DNA of 64,000 nucleotides. Source: JADMIH01 sp035274425. GTDB taxonomy: Bacteria > Chloroflexota > Chloroflexia > QHBQ01 > JADMIH01. Below the pieces are notes generated by a model, which saw nothing but the letters and a program-made list of their open reading frames with translations, searched no databases and was not told the DNA's origin. Both the position numbers and the translations under genes were made by a program. Numbering within the stretch: the stretch's first letter is position 1; the number at the start of each line of letters is the position of its first letter. Location: positions 1 through 64,000 of the forward strand of contig DATEOC010000081.1 in assembly GCA_035274425.1 (NCBI GenBank). Direction: 5' to 3'. This document shows, in pieces, positions 50,126-58,803 of this stretch.

Positions 50126-51658
50126 GTGGAAATACTGGTTATTGGCGCATTGGTGTTCATTATCATCCTGGGTATGGCGTGGATCGTGACCCTCGTGCGG
50201 AAGGTGGGGCCGAACCAGGCGCTCATCATCTACGGCTTGGGCACGGGCGGCACGCCGAAAGTAATCAAGGGTGGAGGCGCCCTGGTGGTGCCTCTCTTGC
50301 AGAGCGCCCGCGAGCTTTCCCTTGAGTTGATGTCCTTCGACGTGGCCCCGACCCAGGACCTGTATACTCGCCAGGGCGTTAGTGTCAACGTTGAGGCGGT
50401 GTCGCAGATCAAGATCAAGAGCGACCCACTCGCGATACGCACCGCCGCCGAGCAACTGCTGACAAAGACCCCCATTGAGCGCGAAGGTCTGATCAGGTTG
50501 GTCATGGAAGGGCATCTGCGTGGCATCGTGGGGCAGCTATCGGTCGAGGAGATCGTCAAGCAGCCTGAGATGGTCGCTGACCGGATGCGGGCGACCTCCG
50601 CAGACGACATGGACAAGATGGGCCTCGAAATCGTCTCTTTCACCATCAAGGAAGTGCGAGACAAGAACGAGTACATCACCAACATGGGGCGGCCCGACAT
50701 CGCTCTCATCAAGCGGCAGGCGGACATCGCCACCGCCGAAGCCGAGCGGGATACCGCCATCAAGCGCGCCCAGGCGATGCGCGAGTCGGCAATCGCCCAG
50801 GCGCAAGCCGACCAGGAGCGCGTGCTGGCCGAGACCGCCTCAGCCGCAAAGCAGGCTGAGGCCCAGCGTGACCTGGAGATGAAGCGTGCGGACTACATGT
50901 CGGCGGTCAGGAAGCAACAGGCTTCTGCCGACAAGTCGTACGACATCCAGGCCAACATTATGCAGCAGCAAGTCGCCGCCGAGCAGGTACGCGTAGAGCG
51001 CGTGCAGCGTGAGGAGCAGATACTGGTGCAGGATGCGGAAATCAAGCGCCGCGAGCGCGAGCTTGTGGCGACTGTGCTCAAGCCTGCCGAGGTGGAGCGC
51101 CAGCGCATAGAGACGATAGCGGAAGCCGAGCGACAGCGCCACGTTCTCGCCGCGCAAGGCGACGCCGAAGCAGCCCGCCTGGCCGGTAAGGGTACGGCGG
51201 ATGCCAGCCGCGACGTCGGTCTTGCGGAAGCCGAAGTTATCAGGGCGAAGGGCCAAGCCGAAGCTGATGCGATGCACCTGCGTGCGGGCGCGTTCCAGGA
51301 GTACAACCAGGCCGCAATCCTGGATAAGCTCCTCACAGGTCTGCCCGACGTCGCGAGGGCGATGTCTAGCCCCCTGAACAACGTAGACAAGATAACTATC
51401 GTCTCAACGGGCAGCAACGATGGGCGAGGGGCGGGCGCTAACCAGATTACCGCCGACATAGCCCGCATGATAGCCCAGGTACCTGAGCTTATCGAAACTC
51501 TGACCGGGGTGAAAGTGGGCGACCTCATGTCGCGGGTAGCAGGGCTTGACGGCGCTGCCCCTCAGAATGGCTCCCAGCCTCCCGTGAGCTCCTCCCGCCC
51601 CGTGATTGACGGCACGGCCACCCCGATGCCTCCACATGATGCTAAATCGGAAGGTTAG
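50126..51658 (+). CDS. Flotillin-like SPFH protein
   Basis: 510 residues from a GTG start with AAAGGAG upstream. N-terminal membrane anchor (LVIGALVFIIILGMAWIVTL), SPFH/PHB domain at ~30-190 (VGPNQALIIYGLG, GVSVNVEAVSQIKIKSDP, EGHLRGIVGQLSVEEI), then a long flotillin coiled coil with Ala-Glu repeats (ERDTAIKRAQAMRESAIAQA, AEAEVIRAKGQAEADA). Organises membrane microdomains with its NfeD partner. Ends before a 63-nt palindromic terminator. Confidence 0.95.
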   Translation: MEILVIGALVFIIILGMAWIVTLVRKVGPNQALIIYGLGTGGTPKVIKGGGALVVPLLQSARELSLELMSFDVAPTQDLYTRQGVSVNVEAVSQIKIKSDPLAIRTAAEQLLTKTPIEREGLIRLVMEGHLRGIVGQLSVEEIVKQPEMVADRMRATSADDMDKMGLEIVSFTIKEVRDKNEYITNMGRPDIALIKRQADIATAEAERDTAIKRAQAMRESAIAQAQADQERVLAETASAAKQAEAQRDLEMKRADYMSAVRKQQASADKSYDIQANIMQQQVAAEQVRVERVQREEQILVQDAEIKRRERELVATVLKPAEVERQRIETIAEAERQRHVLAAQGDAEAARLAGKGTADASRDVGLAEAEVIRAKGQAEADAMHLRAGAFQEYNQAAILDKLLTGLPDVARAMSSPLNNVDKITIVSTGSNDGRGAGANQITADIARMIAQVPELIETLTGVKVGDLMSRVAGLDGAAPQNGSQPPVSSSRPVIDGTATPMPPHDAKSEG

Positions 51659-51716
51659 TCGAGAATAGTAAATATGCGACTTCTCCTTCAGCAAGCGTGG
51701 TGACGTACCACTCTTC

Positions 51717-51779
51717 TTGGAAAAAGCATAAAAATGAAGGTCTGGCGCCGCCAGACCTTCATTTTTATGCTTTTTCCAA
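51717..51779. terminator. Bidirectional terminator, 30-bp perfect stem
   Basis: Arms 51717-51746 and 51750-51779 with a 3-nt loop, between convergent flotillin and DUF4491-like genes. The last five codons of the minus-strand gene lie inside the right arm. Confidence 0.9.
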
Positions 51780-52277
51780 ACGCCCCTCCCCAGTGGGGAG
51801 TGGTTGGAGGTGGGGGTTCTGATCTGTAACTGTCGCGCTATACCTCTCCCACTGCTTCACCTTGCAGTATGGGCCGCGCCTGCATAGGAAACGGCTGTTC
51901 GCTGTCGAGCCACACGAAAGGCAAGAGGCATCACCTTCATTTTCGCTCTCCACCGCAAGGCTCGCCGCGAGCAGTCCCGCTGCCTTATGGTGCACTCGTG
52001 GGTTGAGAGGGGCGTGTCCCTGCCTGACTCGCGCTTCCTGGCGGTGTAGCTCGAATGCGTCCCAGACCAGCGTCAGCCCTACAATCCCAAGTGTGGCGGA
52101 GAGAAGTTCCGCCGGTGTCTGGGTGCTGATAAGGAGAGCGATCAGACCTAACAGCATAATTATGGGCGCGGGCCGCGTGCCGAAGTAATAATGTACTATA
52201 CGTACCAGCACGTGCCCCCACCAGATGGTCAGGAAAGTGACGAGGGCCAGTACCGGCCCGGCTATCTGCAACTCCAT
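51765..52277 (-). CDS. DUF4491-like membrane protein with Cys-rich tail
   Basis: 170 residues. The first ~95 match the DUF4491 layout: a helix, a VRIVHYYFG turn, two more helices (PIIMLLGLIALLISTQT, LLSATLGIVGLTLVWDAFEL) and the conserved HRQEARVRQGHAPLNPRVHH. The tail has four Cys (SCLSCGSTANSRFLCRRGPYC), a possible zinc site. The last residues (NPHLQPLPTGEGRLEKA) look recruited from non-coding sequence and run into the terminator. Function of DUF4491 is unknown. A paralogous protein is encoded 194 nt upstream. Confidence 0.75.
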   Translation of the reverse strand: MELQIAGPVLALVTFLTIWWGHVLVRIVHYYFGTRPAPIIMLLGLIALLISTQTPAELLSATLGIVGLTLVWDAFELHRQEARVRQGHAPLNPRVHHKAAGLLAASLAVESENEGDASCLSCGSTANSRFLCRRGPYCKVKQWERYSATVTDQNPHLQPLPTGEGRLEKA

Positions 52278-52360
52278 CCTCTATATCACCTCGCCTCAGA
52301 ACCCCTTTACAAATAGCACCATGAAACGAACAATCTCAAACAACGAAGCACCACTTCCCC

Positions 52361-52442
52361 TGTCATTCCGAACGCAGTGAGGAATCTAGAAATCTATCCA
52401 CTTGGCAAGCTTGGAGATTCCTCACTGCGTTCGGAATGACAA
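52361..52442. repeat. Palindromic element (copy D)
   Basis: Left arm GAACGCAGTGAGG and right arm CCTCACTGCGTTC: the base that is G in copies B and C is C here, with the matching change in the other arm. Between the two DUF4491-like genes. Confidence 0.92.
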
Positions 52443-52471
52443 GGAGAACAAGGCTGTTCTTACTTACACCC

Positions 52472-52834
52472 TTAGAAGCTCCACCACTTGCCTAATCCGG
52501 GTCTCGCACCGTGAGAATGGTCATGCGCGCCCTGGTTGGCGCGGGGCCGCGTGTGCCGCAGAGGGTGCGCCTTGAACAGACCGTGATCTACCCTCTCCTC
52601 CTGGTGCGGCAATTCCACGGCGCCCCACGTTATGCTCCCCCCGGTTATACCTAGCAGGGCGGCCAGCATGAAGTTGGGCATGAAGAGGGAAGCCGCGCAC
52701 AACGCGATCCCCACCAGTGCCACCCATTTCCACCTGTACGCTCCAAAGAAATACTCAAACCTTATCACCCACATGAAGCCAAGCCCGATGGCTAGGGCCG
52801 AGAATACGCCTAGGATTATACCGGTCCAATTCAA
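52472..52834 (-). CDS. DUF4491-like membrane protein
   Basis: 120 residues from a TTG start with AGGAGAG upstream. IILGVFSALAIGLGFMWVIR, EYFFGAYRWKWVALVGIALC and AALLGITGGSITWGAVELPH with QEERVDHGLFKAHPLRH match the DUF4491 pattern of three helices and a C-terminal basic motif. Follows the 51-residue coupled protein of the two-component operon by 52 nt. Function unknown. Confidence 0.8.
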   Translation of the reverse strand: MNWTGIILGVFSALAIGLGFMWVIRFEYFFGAYRWKWVALVGIALCAASLFMPNFMLAALLGITGGSITWGAVELPHQEERVDHGLFKAHPLRHTRPRANQGAHDHSHGARPGLGKWWSF

Positions 52835-52886
52835 TCTATCTTGCTCTCCTGGAGGTTGTTTCTGTTAGCCTCGAAGCGTAGCGAAT

Positions 52887-53042
52887 CTACCGAGGGCGCT
52901 TCTTGCCGTCTCTTGGCTCGTCAACCACGCTGTTACTCTGGGAGTCTATCCACTTCCCGACCAGGAGCGCGAAACCCAGAGTGGCGAGGGCAAGGATGCC
53001 CACCACCAATACAGGCACGCCCCAGCTTGCGAGAATATCCAT
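52887..53042 (-). CDS. 51-residue membrane protein coupled to the histidine kinase
   Basis: ATG at 53042 overlaps the kinase stop as TGATG, a translational-coupling arrangement. Sequence: short N terminus, one helix of ~22 residues (VPVLVVGILALATLGFALLV), then a charged tail (DEPRDGKKRPR). Frame is open for 51 codons and ends at TAG 52889-52887. No family recognised. The position suggests a small partner or modulator of the kinase. Supported by coupling and membrane-helix composition, not by homology. Confidence 0.65.
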   Translation of the reverse strand: MDILASWGVPVLVVGILALATLGFALLVGKWIDSQSNSVVDEPRDGKKRPR

Positions 53043-54766
53043 CAGTTGCGGTTTACTTTGGAGACTTCCCTGGCTTCACTTGCAGAGTCTGGATGCGTGC
53101 TACCATTGCTGCCATGACTGCCGTTGGCATCTTTGCCAGGTTGAGCTAGTCCACCATTTTCCGCCCTCGTTCCAGCGTTTAGACGAGGCCAGGTACCGTG
53201 CCCGGATGTGGCTTGCCTTCCACTCTGCGCGGGCAGCGTCACCCGCACCGTCGTCCCAACGCCCTGCGCGCTGCTTATCGTGAATTGCGCGCCGTGGGCG
53301 TGAATTATCTCCTGGGCTATCGCCAACCCCAGGCCCAGGCTCCGGCCCTCACTCACGCTACGCGACTTGTCGACCTGGTAGAAACGCTCCGTCACTCGCC
53401 TCAGGTCATCTTTGGGGATACCCCGGCCCGTATCCTCTATCTGAACGGTCACGCCGCCGCTTACCTCTTCCAATCTCACCGTAACGGTGCCCCCTGGAGG
53501 CGTATACTTAAGGGCGTTCTCCATGAGATTCGCGAATGCCTGCTTGAGACGGTCCACGTCAGCAAGCACGACTGCATTCGATCTGGTGAATTGCGCGGAC
53601 AACTGCACGCCCGCTTGCTCTGCCTGTGGCTGCATTGACAGCACGAGTTGAGACAGCACCGAAGCGATTTGCACCGGCCTCATGTCCAGTGATGCGAGGC
53701 CATTTTGCAGGCTGGCGAGGCTGAGTAGCTCCGTCACCATGCGGTTCATCCGCTGGGCCTCGGTGTTGATAATCGAAGCTGCCTGCCTGTAGTCTGCCTG
53801 TGTCTTAGTCGCCCCATCGAGGATTGCCTGCGAGAAGCCCTGGATCGAGGTCAGGGGCGTTTTCAGGTCATGTGAGACATTTGCCACGAAATCGCGCTGT
53901 ATTTGGTGAGCGCGACCCACCTCGGAGGCCATCTCGTTGAACTGCTGCGTCAGGGTGGCAAGCTCGTCATTCCCCTCGACGGGGACGTACTGGGAGTAAT
54001 CGCCCCGGCCCACAGCTCGTGCCGCGTTCGCGAGACGCGCAACCGGACGCGAAATCTGGCGTCCTAGAAGGTACGCGGCTGCGAAAGAGATAGCCAGCGC
54101 GACCAGAATCGCGGGGATGATATAGTCTCTAACGTCGTTGAGTAGAGCGCCGAGCTGCTGCACCGGCTGGGCCAGGACGACGATATAGGGGGCGAACGGT
54201 GCCTGGGCGAGACGTCCAGGCTTCGCGACTCCGGAACCCTCCGAACCCTCCGGGCCGGCAGCTATGGCCTCAAGCAGGCTCTTTGCAGGCAACTCCATCC
54301 GGATGCGCTGAGCGATGTACTGGTACTGGCCTCCGCCTCCCGGGAGAAGTGCGGTATCGCGCACCTCACCATTGGCGAGCTGCTGGTAGAAGTGAGTCGT
54401 GTCCTCGTCATTGAAAAGGAAACGCTGGCCCTCGGCGTTGAAGCGCGCCGAAGTATCCTCCGTGACTGTCATCGTGTTGGGGTCCACCAGGAGCACGCGT
54501 AGCCCGGAGCCTCCTATGCTCTCACGCACTCCGCTTAAGATACGTTTCGAGGCGGGCGGACCCGCAGCATCGCCCCTCATCTCTCCGGCCACCAGGAGCC
54601 TCACGTAAGGGATGACCAGGGCCTTCTTCTCGTCAAGGGTCTTGAAGCTGTTCCTTTGAGCATAATCCCGCGCCAAAAGCAGCAAGACGCCCAATGCAAG
54701 TATCAGGCAAAGCACCGCGATGCCTGCGTAGGTGACTATTAGCTTGGCTCTAAGGGTGCGAAACAT
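53042..54766 (-). CDS. Membrane sensor histidine kinase (HAMP-HisKA-HATPase)
   Basis: 574 residues from ATG 54766; an ATG at 54787 is also in frame but has no ribosome site. First helix (LIVTYAGIAVLCLILALGVL), a ~160-residue extracytoplasmic sensor, second helix (IIPAILVALAISFAAAYLLG), HAMP (RQISRPVARLANAARAVGRG), HisKA with FVANVSHDLKTPLTSIQGFS, HATPase with NLMENALKYTPPGG, IEDTGRGIP and SLGLGLAIAQEI. The C-terminal 55 residues are low-complexity. Overlaps the OmpR-type regulator gene by 17 nt; cognate pair. Confidence 0.94.
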   Translation of the reverse strand: MFRTLRAKLIVTYAGIAVLCLILALGVLLLLARDYAQRNSFKTLDEKKALVIPYVRLLVAGEMRGDAAGPPASKRILSGVRESIGGSGLRVLLVDPNTMTVTEDTSARFNAEGQRFLFNDEDTTHFYQQLANGEVRDTALLPGGGGQYQYIAQRIRMELPAKSLLEAIAAGPEGSEGSGVAKPGRLAQAPFAPYIVVLAQPVQQLGALLNDVRDYIIPAILVALAISFAAAYLLGRQISRPVARLANAARAVGRGDYSQYVPVEGNDELATLTQQFNEMASEVGRAHQIQRDFVANVSHDLKTPLTSIQGFSQAILDGATKTQADYRQAASIINTEAQRMNRMVTELLSLASLQNGLASLDMRPVQIASVLSQLVLSMQPQAEQAGVQLSAQFTRSNAVVLADVDRLKQAFANLMENALKYTPPGGTVTVRLEEVSGGVTVQIEDTGRGIPKDDLRRVTERFYQVDKSRSVSEGRSLGLGLAIAQEIIHAHGAQFTISSAQGVGTTVRVTLPAQSGRQATSGHGTWPRLNAGTRAENGGLAQPGKDANGSHGSNGSTHPDSASEAREVSKVNRN

Positions 54767-55472
54767 CTTCTTTCGCCTGGCTACCATCGAGTACCATCTT
54801 GTACCCTACTCCCCTTATCGTTTGGAGGTTGAGCGTGGAGTTTTGCAACCTGTCGCGCAGGTGGGCGACGTGGACATCAACGGTACGCGTATCGCCGAAA
54901 TATTCGTAGCCCCATACGATATTGAGGAGCTTGTCTCGCTCCAATACGAGACCGAGGTGCTGCACGAAGGCTAACAGCAGATCAAACTCCTTCATCCTCA
55001 GCTCGACAGGCTCGCCCGCGATATGGACTTCGTGCCTCTCCCTGTCAATGGTCGTGTTCCCGAACTGGAGTGGAGCTGCGGGTCTGCTTTGCTCGACCTG
55101 GCGCTGGGAAGCCCGGCGGAGCACCGCCTTGACGCGAGCTACGAGCTCCCTGGGGTTGAAAGGCTTGGTCAGGTAGTCGTCCGCGCCAAGCTCCAGCCCC
55201 ACTATCTTGTCAACGTCGTCGCTACGTGCGGTGAGCATTATTATCGGCACTTCGCTCTCTCGGCGGATGCGGCGGCAGACCTCCCAACCATCCACTTCCG
55301 GCAGCATCAGGTCAAGTACGATGAGCGCGGGCTTGACCGACGAGAATTTCGAGAGCGCCTGGCCCCCAGTGCGCGCCACCTCCACAACATAATTTTCATT
55401 CGAGAGATAGAGCCTCGCAAGTTCCACTATGTGCGGTTCGTCGTCAACCACCAGGATGGTCTTGTCGCTCAT
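54750..55472 (-). CDS. OmpR/PhoB-family response regulator
   Basis: 240 residues. Receiver with VVDDEPHI, phospho-acceptor Asp54 (LIVLDLMLPEVDGWEVCRRI), MLTARSD and YLTKPFNPRELVARV. Winged-helix DNA-binding domain from ~137 (VELRMKEFDLLLAFVQHLG, TRTVDVHVAHLRDRL, IRGVGYKMV). TATAAT lies 6 nt before the ATG, so its mRNA appears leaderless. First gene of the regulator-kinase-small protein-DUF4491 operon; promoter is divergent from fumC. Confidence 0.95.
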   Translation of the reverse strand: MSDKTILVVDDEPHIVELARLYLSNENYVVEVARTGGQALSKFSSVKPALIVLDLMLPEVDGWEVCRRIRRESEVPIIMLTARSDDVDKIVGLELGADDYLTKPFNPRELVARVKAVLRRASQRQVEQSRPAAPLQFGNTTIDRERHEVHIAGEPVELRMKEFDLLLAFVQHLGLVLERDKLLNIVWGYEYFGDTRTVDVHVAHLRDRLQNSTLNLQTIRGVGYKMVLDGSQAKEDVSHP

Positions 55473-55478
55473 AACGCT

Positions 55479-55484
55479 ATTATA
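55479..55484 (-). promoter_or_regulatory. -10 box of the OmpR-type regulator, leaderless
   Basis: Perfect TATAAT on the minus strand, 6 nt from ATG 55472. Confidence 0.55.
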
Positions 55485-55520
55485 ACACAGGCCGGTTCAA
55501 CCTCAGCTTGCGACATGCGC

Positions 55521-55526
55521 TATAAT
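55521..55526 (+). promoter_or_regulatory. -10 box of the fumarase/aspartase gene
   Basis: Perfect TATAAT; transcription near 55533 excludes an in-frame GTG at 55528 as start. Confidence 0.6.
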
Positions 55527-55563
55527 AGTGGCGAATCATCCCACTCTGGAGGAGCGTCAAATA

Positions 55564-56994
55564 ATGCCAACTGAGAATAATGGTGCCGGAACAGGCGAGT
55601 ATCGTGTAGAGAAAGATTCTTTAGGTGATGTGCAGGTGCCGCAGGATGCGCTCTATGGCGCGCAGACGGCGCGGGCCATCCGCAACTTCCCTATAACAGG
55701 CTTGCGTCCCCACCCGACGATGGTGAAAGCTACCGTGCTGGTGAAGCGTGCCGCCGCCGAGACAAACCGCGACCTGGGCGTCCTCGACGCCGAGCGGGCC
55801 GATGCTATCATGGCTGCGGCAGATCGCGTGCTGGCGGGCGAGCTCCTGGACCAGTGGCGCGTTGACCCTATACAGGCGGGCGCGGGCACATCCCACAACA
55901 TGAACACGAACGAAGTGCTGGCGAACATGGCGAACGAGGCCCTGGGTGGCAACCGCGGTGAGTACCGTCCAATAAACCCCAACGACCACGTAAACATGGC
56001 GCAATCGACGAACGACGTCTTCCCAACCGCCATGCGCGTCGCCGCTCTCCTCCAGCTTCGTGAGCTTTATCCTGAGCTGGAGCGCTTGCAAAAAGCGTTC
56101 GCTGACAAAGGGAGAGAGTTTGACCGCATCATCAAGTCGGGCCGTACCCATATGCAGGATGCCGTGCCTATACGCCTCGGTCAGGAATTCACCGCGTACT
56201 CAATCACCCTTGGGAAGATGCGCCGCAAGATCGAACACGCCGCAGAAGCGATGCTGGAGCTGAACATAGGGGCGACTGCCGCCGGGACCGGCCTCAATAG
56301 CGACCCGCGCTACCAAGAAGCGGTTGTGAAGAAACTGTCGGAGCTTACCGGTTTGCCATTGCAGCCCGCTGGTCACCTGGTTGAAATGACGCAGACCCAG
56401 TACGCGATGGCCGAGGCCCACGGCGCGCTGAAGCTGCTCGCACTTGAGCTAACCCGAATCGCCAATGACCTTCGCCTGATGTCGTCCGGCCCGCAAACAG
56501 GGCTTGCGGAAATCGTGCTACCACCTGTCCAGCCAGGCTCCTCTATCATGCCCGGCAAGGTCAACCCGGTCATGGCCGAGATGCTCAACATGGCTTGCTT
56601 CCAGGTCATCGGGAACGACACGACTATCACGATGGCGGTGCAGGCCGGGCAGCTTGAGCTAAACGTAATGATGCCGGTAATGGCCTTCGACATGCTCATG
56701 TCTATTGACATTCTCAAGAACTCGATGCGCGTCTTTGCCGAGTTCTGCGTGGAAGGGATCACTGCTAACGAGGAACGCTGCCGCCAGTACGTTGAGAACA
56801 GCATGGGCCTGGTAACAGCGCTGAACCCCCACATCGGCTACAGCGCCGCTGCGAAGGTAGCCCAGGAGAACTACCGCACGGGCCGCCCGATACGCGACAT
56901 CGTTCGTGACATGGGCGTCCTCTCAGATGAGCAGCTAGAAGAAATACTCGACCCGGTGGCGATGACCGAGCCTGGCATCCCTGGGCGAAGATAA
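55564..56994 (+). CDS. Class II fumarase / aspartate ammonia-lyase
   Basis: 476-residue tetrameric lyase adding or removing fumarate. ATG 55564 follows GGAGGAG. Superfamily signature GSSIMPGKVNPVMAEM, substrate motifs GAGTSHNMNTNEVLANMANE and NDHVNMAQSTNDVFPTAM, and SGRTHMQDAVPI. The GAGTSxNMNTNEV form is closer to aspartase than to typical FumC (GSGTSTNMN), while other segments are fumarase-like. I therefore leave open whether it makes malate or releases ammonia from aspartate. Confidence 0.9.
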   Translation: MPTENNGAGTGEYRVEKDSLGDVQVPQDALYGAQTARAIRNFPITGLRPHPTMVKATVLVKRAAAETNRDLGVLDAERADAIMAAADRVLAGELLDQWRVDPIQAGAGTSHNMNTNEVLANMANEALGGNRGEYRPINPNDHVNMAQSTNDVFPTAMRVAALLQLRELYPELERLQKAFADKGREFDRIIKSGRTHMQDAVPIRLGQEFTAYSITLGKMRRKIEHAAEAMLELNIGATAAGTGLNSDPRYQEAVVKKLSELTGLPLQPAGHLVEMTQTQYAMAEAHGALKLLALELTRIANDLRLMSSGPQTGLAEIVLPPVQPGSSIMPGKVNPVMAEMLNMACFQVIGNDTTITMAVQAGQLELNVMMPVMAFDMLMSIDILKNSMRVFAEFCVEGITANEERCRQYVENSMGLVTALNPHIGYSAAAKVAQENYRTGRPIRDIVRDMGVLSDEQLEEILDPVAMTEPGIPGRR

Positions 56995-57005
56995 ATATAT
57001 GATAA

Positions 57006-57089
57006 GGGGATTAGGGGTCGGGGATCGGGGATCAGGTATCCCCAGGTCATTAGTCTCCAACTCCCGACCCCTGATCCCTGACCCCTAAA
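57006..57089. repeat. Heptanucleotide inverted pair after the lyase gene
   Basis: GGGGTCG/GGGATCG units face GACCCCT/GATCCCT units; the long hairpin ends 3 nt before the next start codon and may act as a terminator or shield. Confidence 0.85.
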
Positions 57090-57092
57090 CGC

Positions 57093-58736
57093 ATGTCCAT
57101 CCCAACTTCTACATTCGAATCTAGCGTGCGCTGCCCCGCCCTCGCGGACCTCATGGAGGGCTACCGCGAGGAGATCGTGGCGGCGTGGGTGCGCTTGCTT
57201 TACAGCATGGATGACTCGCATTACCTGGACCGCCACTGGACGCACTACCGGGAGCGGCCCGTTACCGAGCTACAGAGTGCGGCGCGGAACTGCGTTCTTG
57301 GGCTGGTCGCGCTGTTCCGCACCGGCGACCATGAGAGGCTTGCCGAGTACACCGAGCAGATGTGCGAAGTACAGGTCGGCCAGGGATTCGACATCGCGGA
57401 GGTCATAGAGGGTCACCTGCTACTCAAGGACGCAGCGCTCCCAGTTATCGAGCGTGAATCAGGTTGGGACCTGGGCGACGAGGCATCAGTCAAAATGCTG
57501 AGTGCGCTCGACGCGGCTCTGCGATGGCTCGTCATCCGCTTCAGCAAGCTCTACTCGATGACGCTGAACTCGCGGTTGCAGGAGCAGGTAGAGTTACTGG
57601 ACAAGCAGCGCACCCTATTGGAGAGAAGAGTGCGCGAGATTACCGCGCTTGTGCATTCAGGCGCGCTCCTCACCTCGACCCTCGACCTCGATAGACTCCT
57701 CTCCCTCATACTTGAGCAACTGGAGGAAGTCGTTGAGTACGACAGGGCCTCAGTCCAGATGCTCATCGAGGGCCGTCTGCGCATCATCGCTGGGCGGGGC
57801 TTCATGCGCCCCGACGAGGTGCTTGGCCTCTCGTTCGATCCACGCGAGAACGTCCTGACACGCAGGATGCTGGACGACGGTGCTCCTATAATCCTGTCCG
57901 ACGTGGCAAACGAGCCAGGTTTCGTGGCCGACCCGGGCGACCCCACCCGCGCCTGGATTGGCGTACCATTGGTGGCGCGTGGTGAAGTCATAGGCGCGCT
58001 TACCCTGGACAAGAAGGAGCCTAACTTCTACGATGAGGCCGATGGCGCGACGGTGCTGGCATTCGCGAACCAAGCCGCCATCGCCATCGAGAACGCCCGC
58101 CTATATGACCGCGCACGAGAGCAGGACATACTTGCTGAGAGGAACCGCCTGGCGCGGGAGCTGCACGACTCCCTTTCCCAGTCCCTCTTCAGCATGGTGC
58201 TGAACGCCGAGGCTGCAAACCACTTCTTCGACACCGACTCCCCCAGGGCGCGTGCCCAGATAGCTATCCTTTATGAGACCGCGAATGCCGCACTTAAGGA
58301 TATGCGCAGCCTCATATTCGAGTTGCGGCCCGCCAACCTCGAAAACGAGGGGCTGGCGACTGTGCTCACCAAGCACGCCAAGATGATTGGTGAGCGTTAT
58401 GGTATAAAGATACGTACTCATATCGCGGGGCAGCGCAGATTATCGTTACCTATCGAAAAAGCTCTCTTCAGAGTAGCGCAGGAGGCGCTGAATAACGTCG
58501 TCAAGCACGCCAACGCCACTGAAGTAACGATTACTCTCTCGAATAACGAAAATTGGGTTACTATGAGCATCGAGGACAACGGCACCGGTATAGCTCCTGG
58601 CGCGATCAAACCTAATACCCTCGGCCTCACTTCAATGCGAGAGCGGGTAGAGCAACTGAGCGGTACAATAGAGTTCACTTCAGGGCCGGGCGGGGTTGGT
58701 ACTATCGTGAAGGTCAAAGTGCCGTGTGACAGGTAG
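57093..58736 (+). CDS. GAF-domain sensor histidine kinase (NarL partner type)
   Basis: 547 residues, soluble. N-terminal helical globin-like/RsbRD-type domain (~10-145, LMEGYREEIVAAWVRLLYSM, GFDIAEVIEGHLLLKDAALP). Coiled coil, GAF domain (~190-345, STLDLDRLLSLILEQLEEVV, DPTRAWIGVPLVARGEVIGA), HisKA_3 with ERNRLARELHDSLSQSLFSM and HATPase with ALNNVVKHANATEV, IEDNGTGI and LGLTSMRERV. The signal is intracellular. The start codon directly follows an inverted repeat pair, and the stop codon lies inside another dyad. The NarL-type regulator follows by 67 nt. Confidence 0.92.
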   Translation: MSIPTSTFESSVRCPALADLMEGYREEIVAAWVRLLYSMDDSHYLDRHWTHYRERPVTELQSAARNCVLGLVALFRTGDHERLAEYTEQMCEVQVGQGFDIAEVIEGHLLLKDAALPVIERESGWDLGDEASVKMLSALDAALRWLVIRFSKLYSMTLNSRLQEQVELLDKQRTLLERRVREITALVHSGALLTSTLDLDRLLSLILEQLEEVVEYDRASVQMLIEGRLRIIAGRGFMRPDEVLGLSFDPRENVLTRRMLDDGAPIILSDVANEPGFVADPGDPTRAWIGVPLVARGEVIGALTLDKKEPNFYDEADGATVLAFANQAAIAIENARLYDRAREQDILAERNRLARELHDSLSQSLFSMVLNAEAANHFFDTDSPRARAQIAILYETANAALKDMRSLIFELRPANLENEGLATVLTKHAKMIGERYGIKIRTHIAGQRRLSLPIEKALFRVAQEALNNVVKHANATEVTITLSNNENWVTMSIEDNGTGIAPGAIKPNTLGLTSMRERVEQLSGTIEFTSGPGGVGTIVKVKVPCDR

Positions 58737-58772
58737 GGGCACGAAGCATAGCGACGCACGCCGTGCCCCTAC
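58733..58772. repeat. GTAGGGGCACG dyad
   Basis: GTAGGGGCACG and CGTGCCCCTAC flank 18 nt. Related to the repeats at 5133 and 18340. Contains the kinase stop codon and may attenuate read-through to the regulator gene. Confidence 0.7.
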
Positions 58773-58803
58773 GAGGTAGCCCTCAACACAATGGGAGGTA
58801 TGC

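Noticed and set aside
54230..54256. CCGAACCCT repeat inside the kinase gene as another heptamer array
   Set aside because: The period is 9 nt, which is codon-compatible, and only two to three units exist; it is more likely ordinary Gly/Ser/Glu coding repetition.
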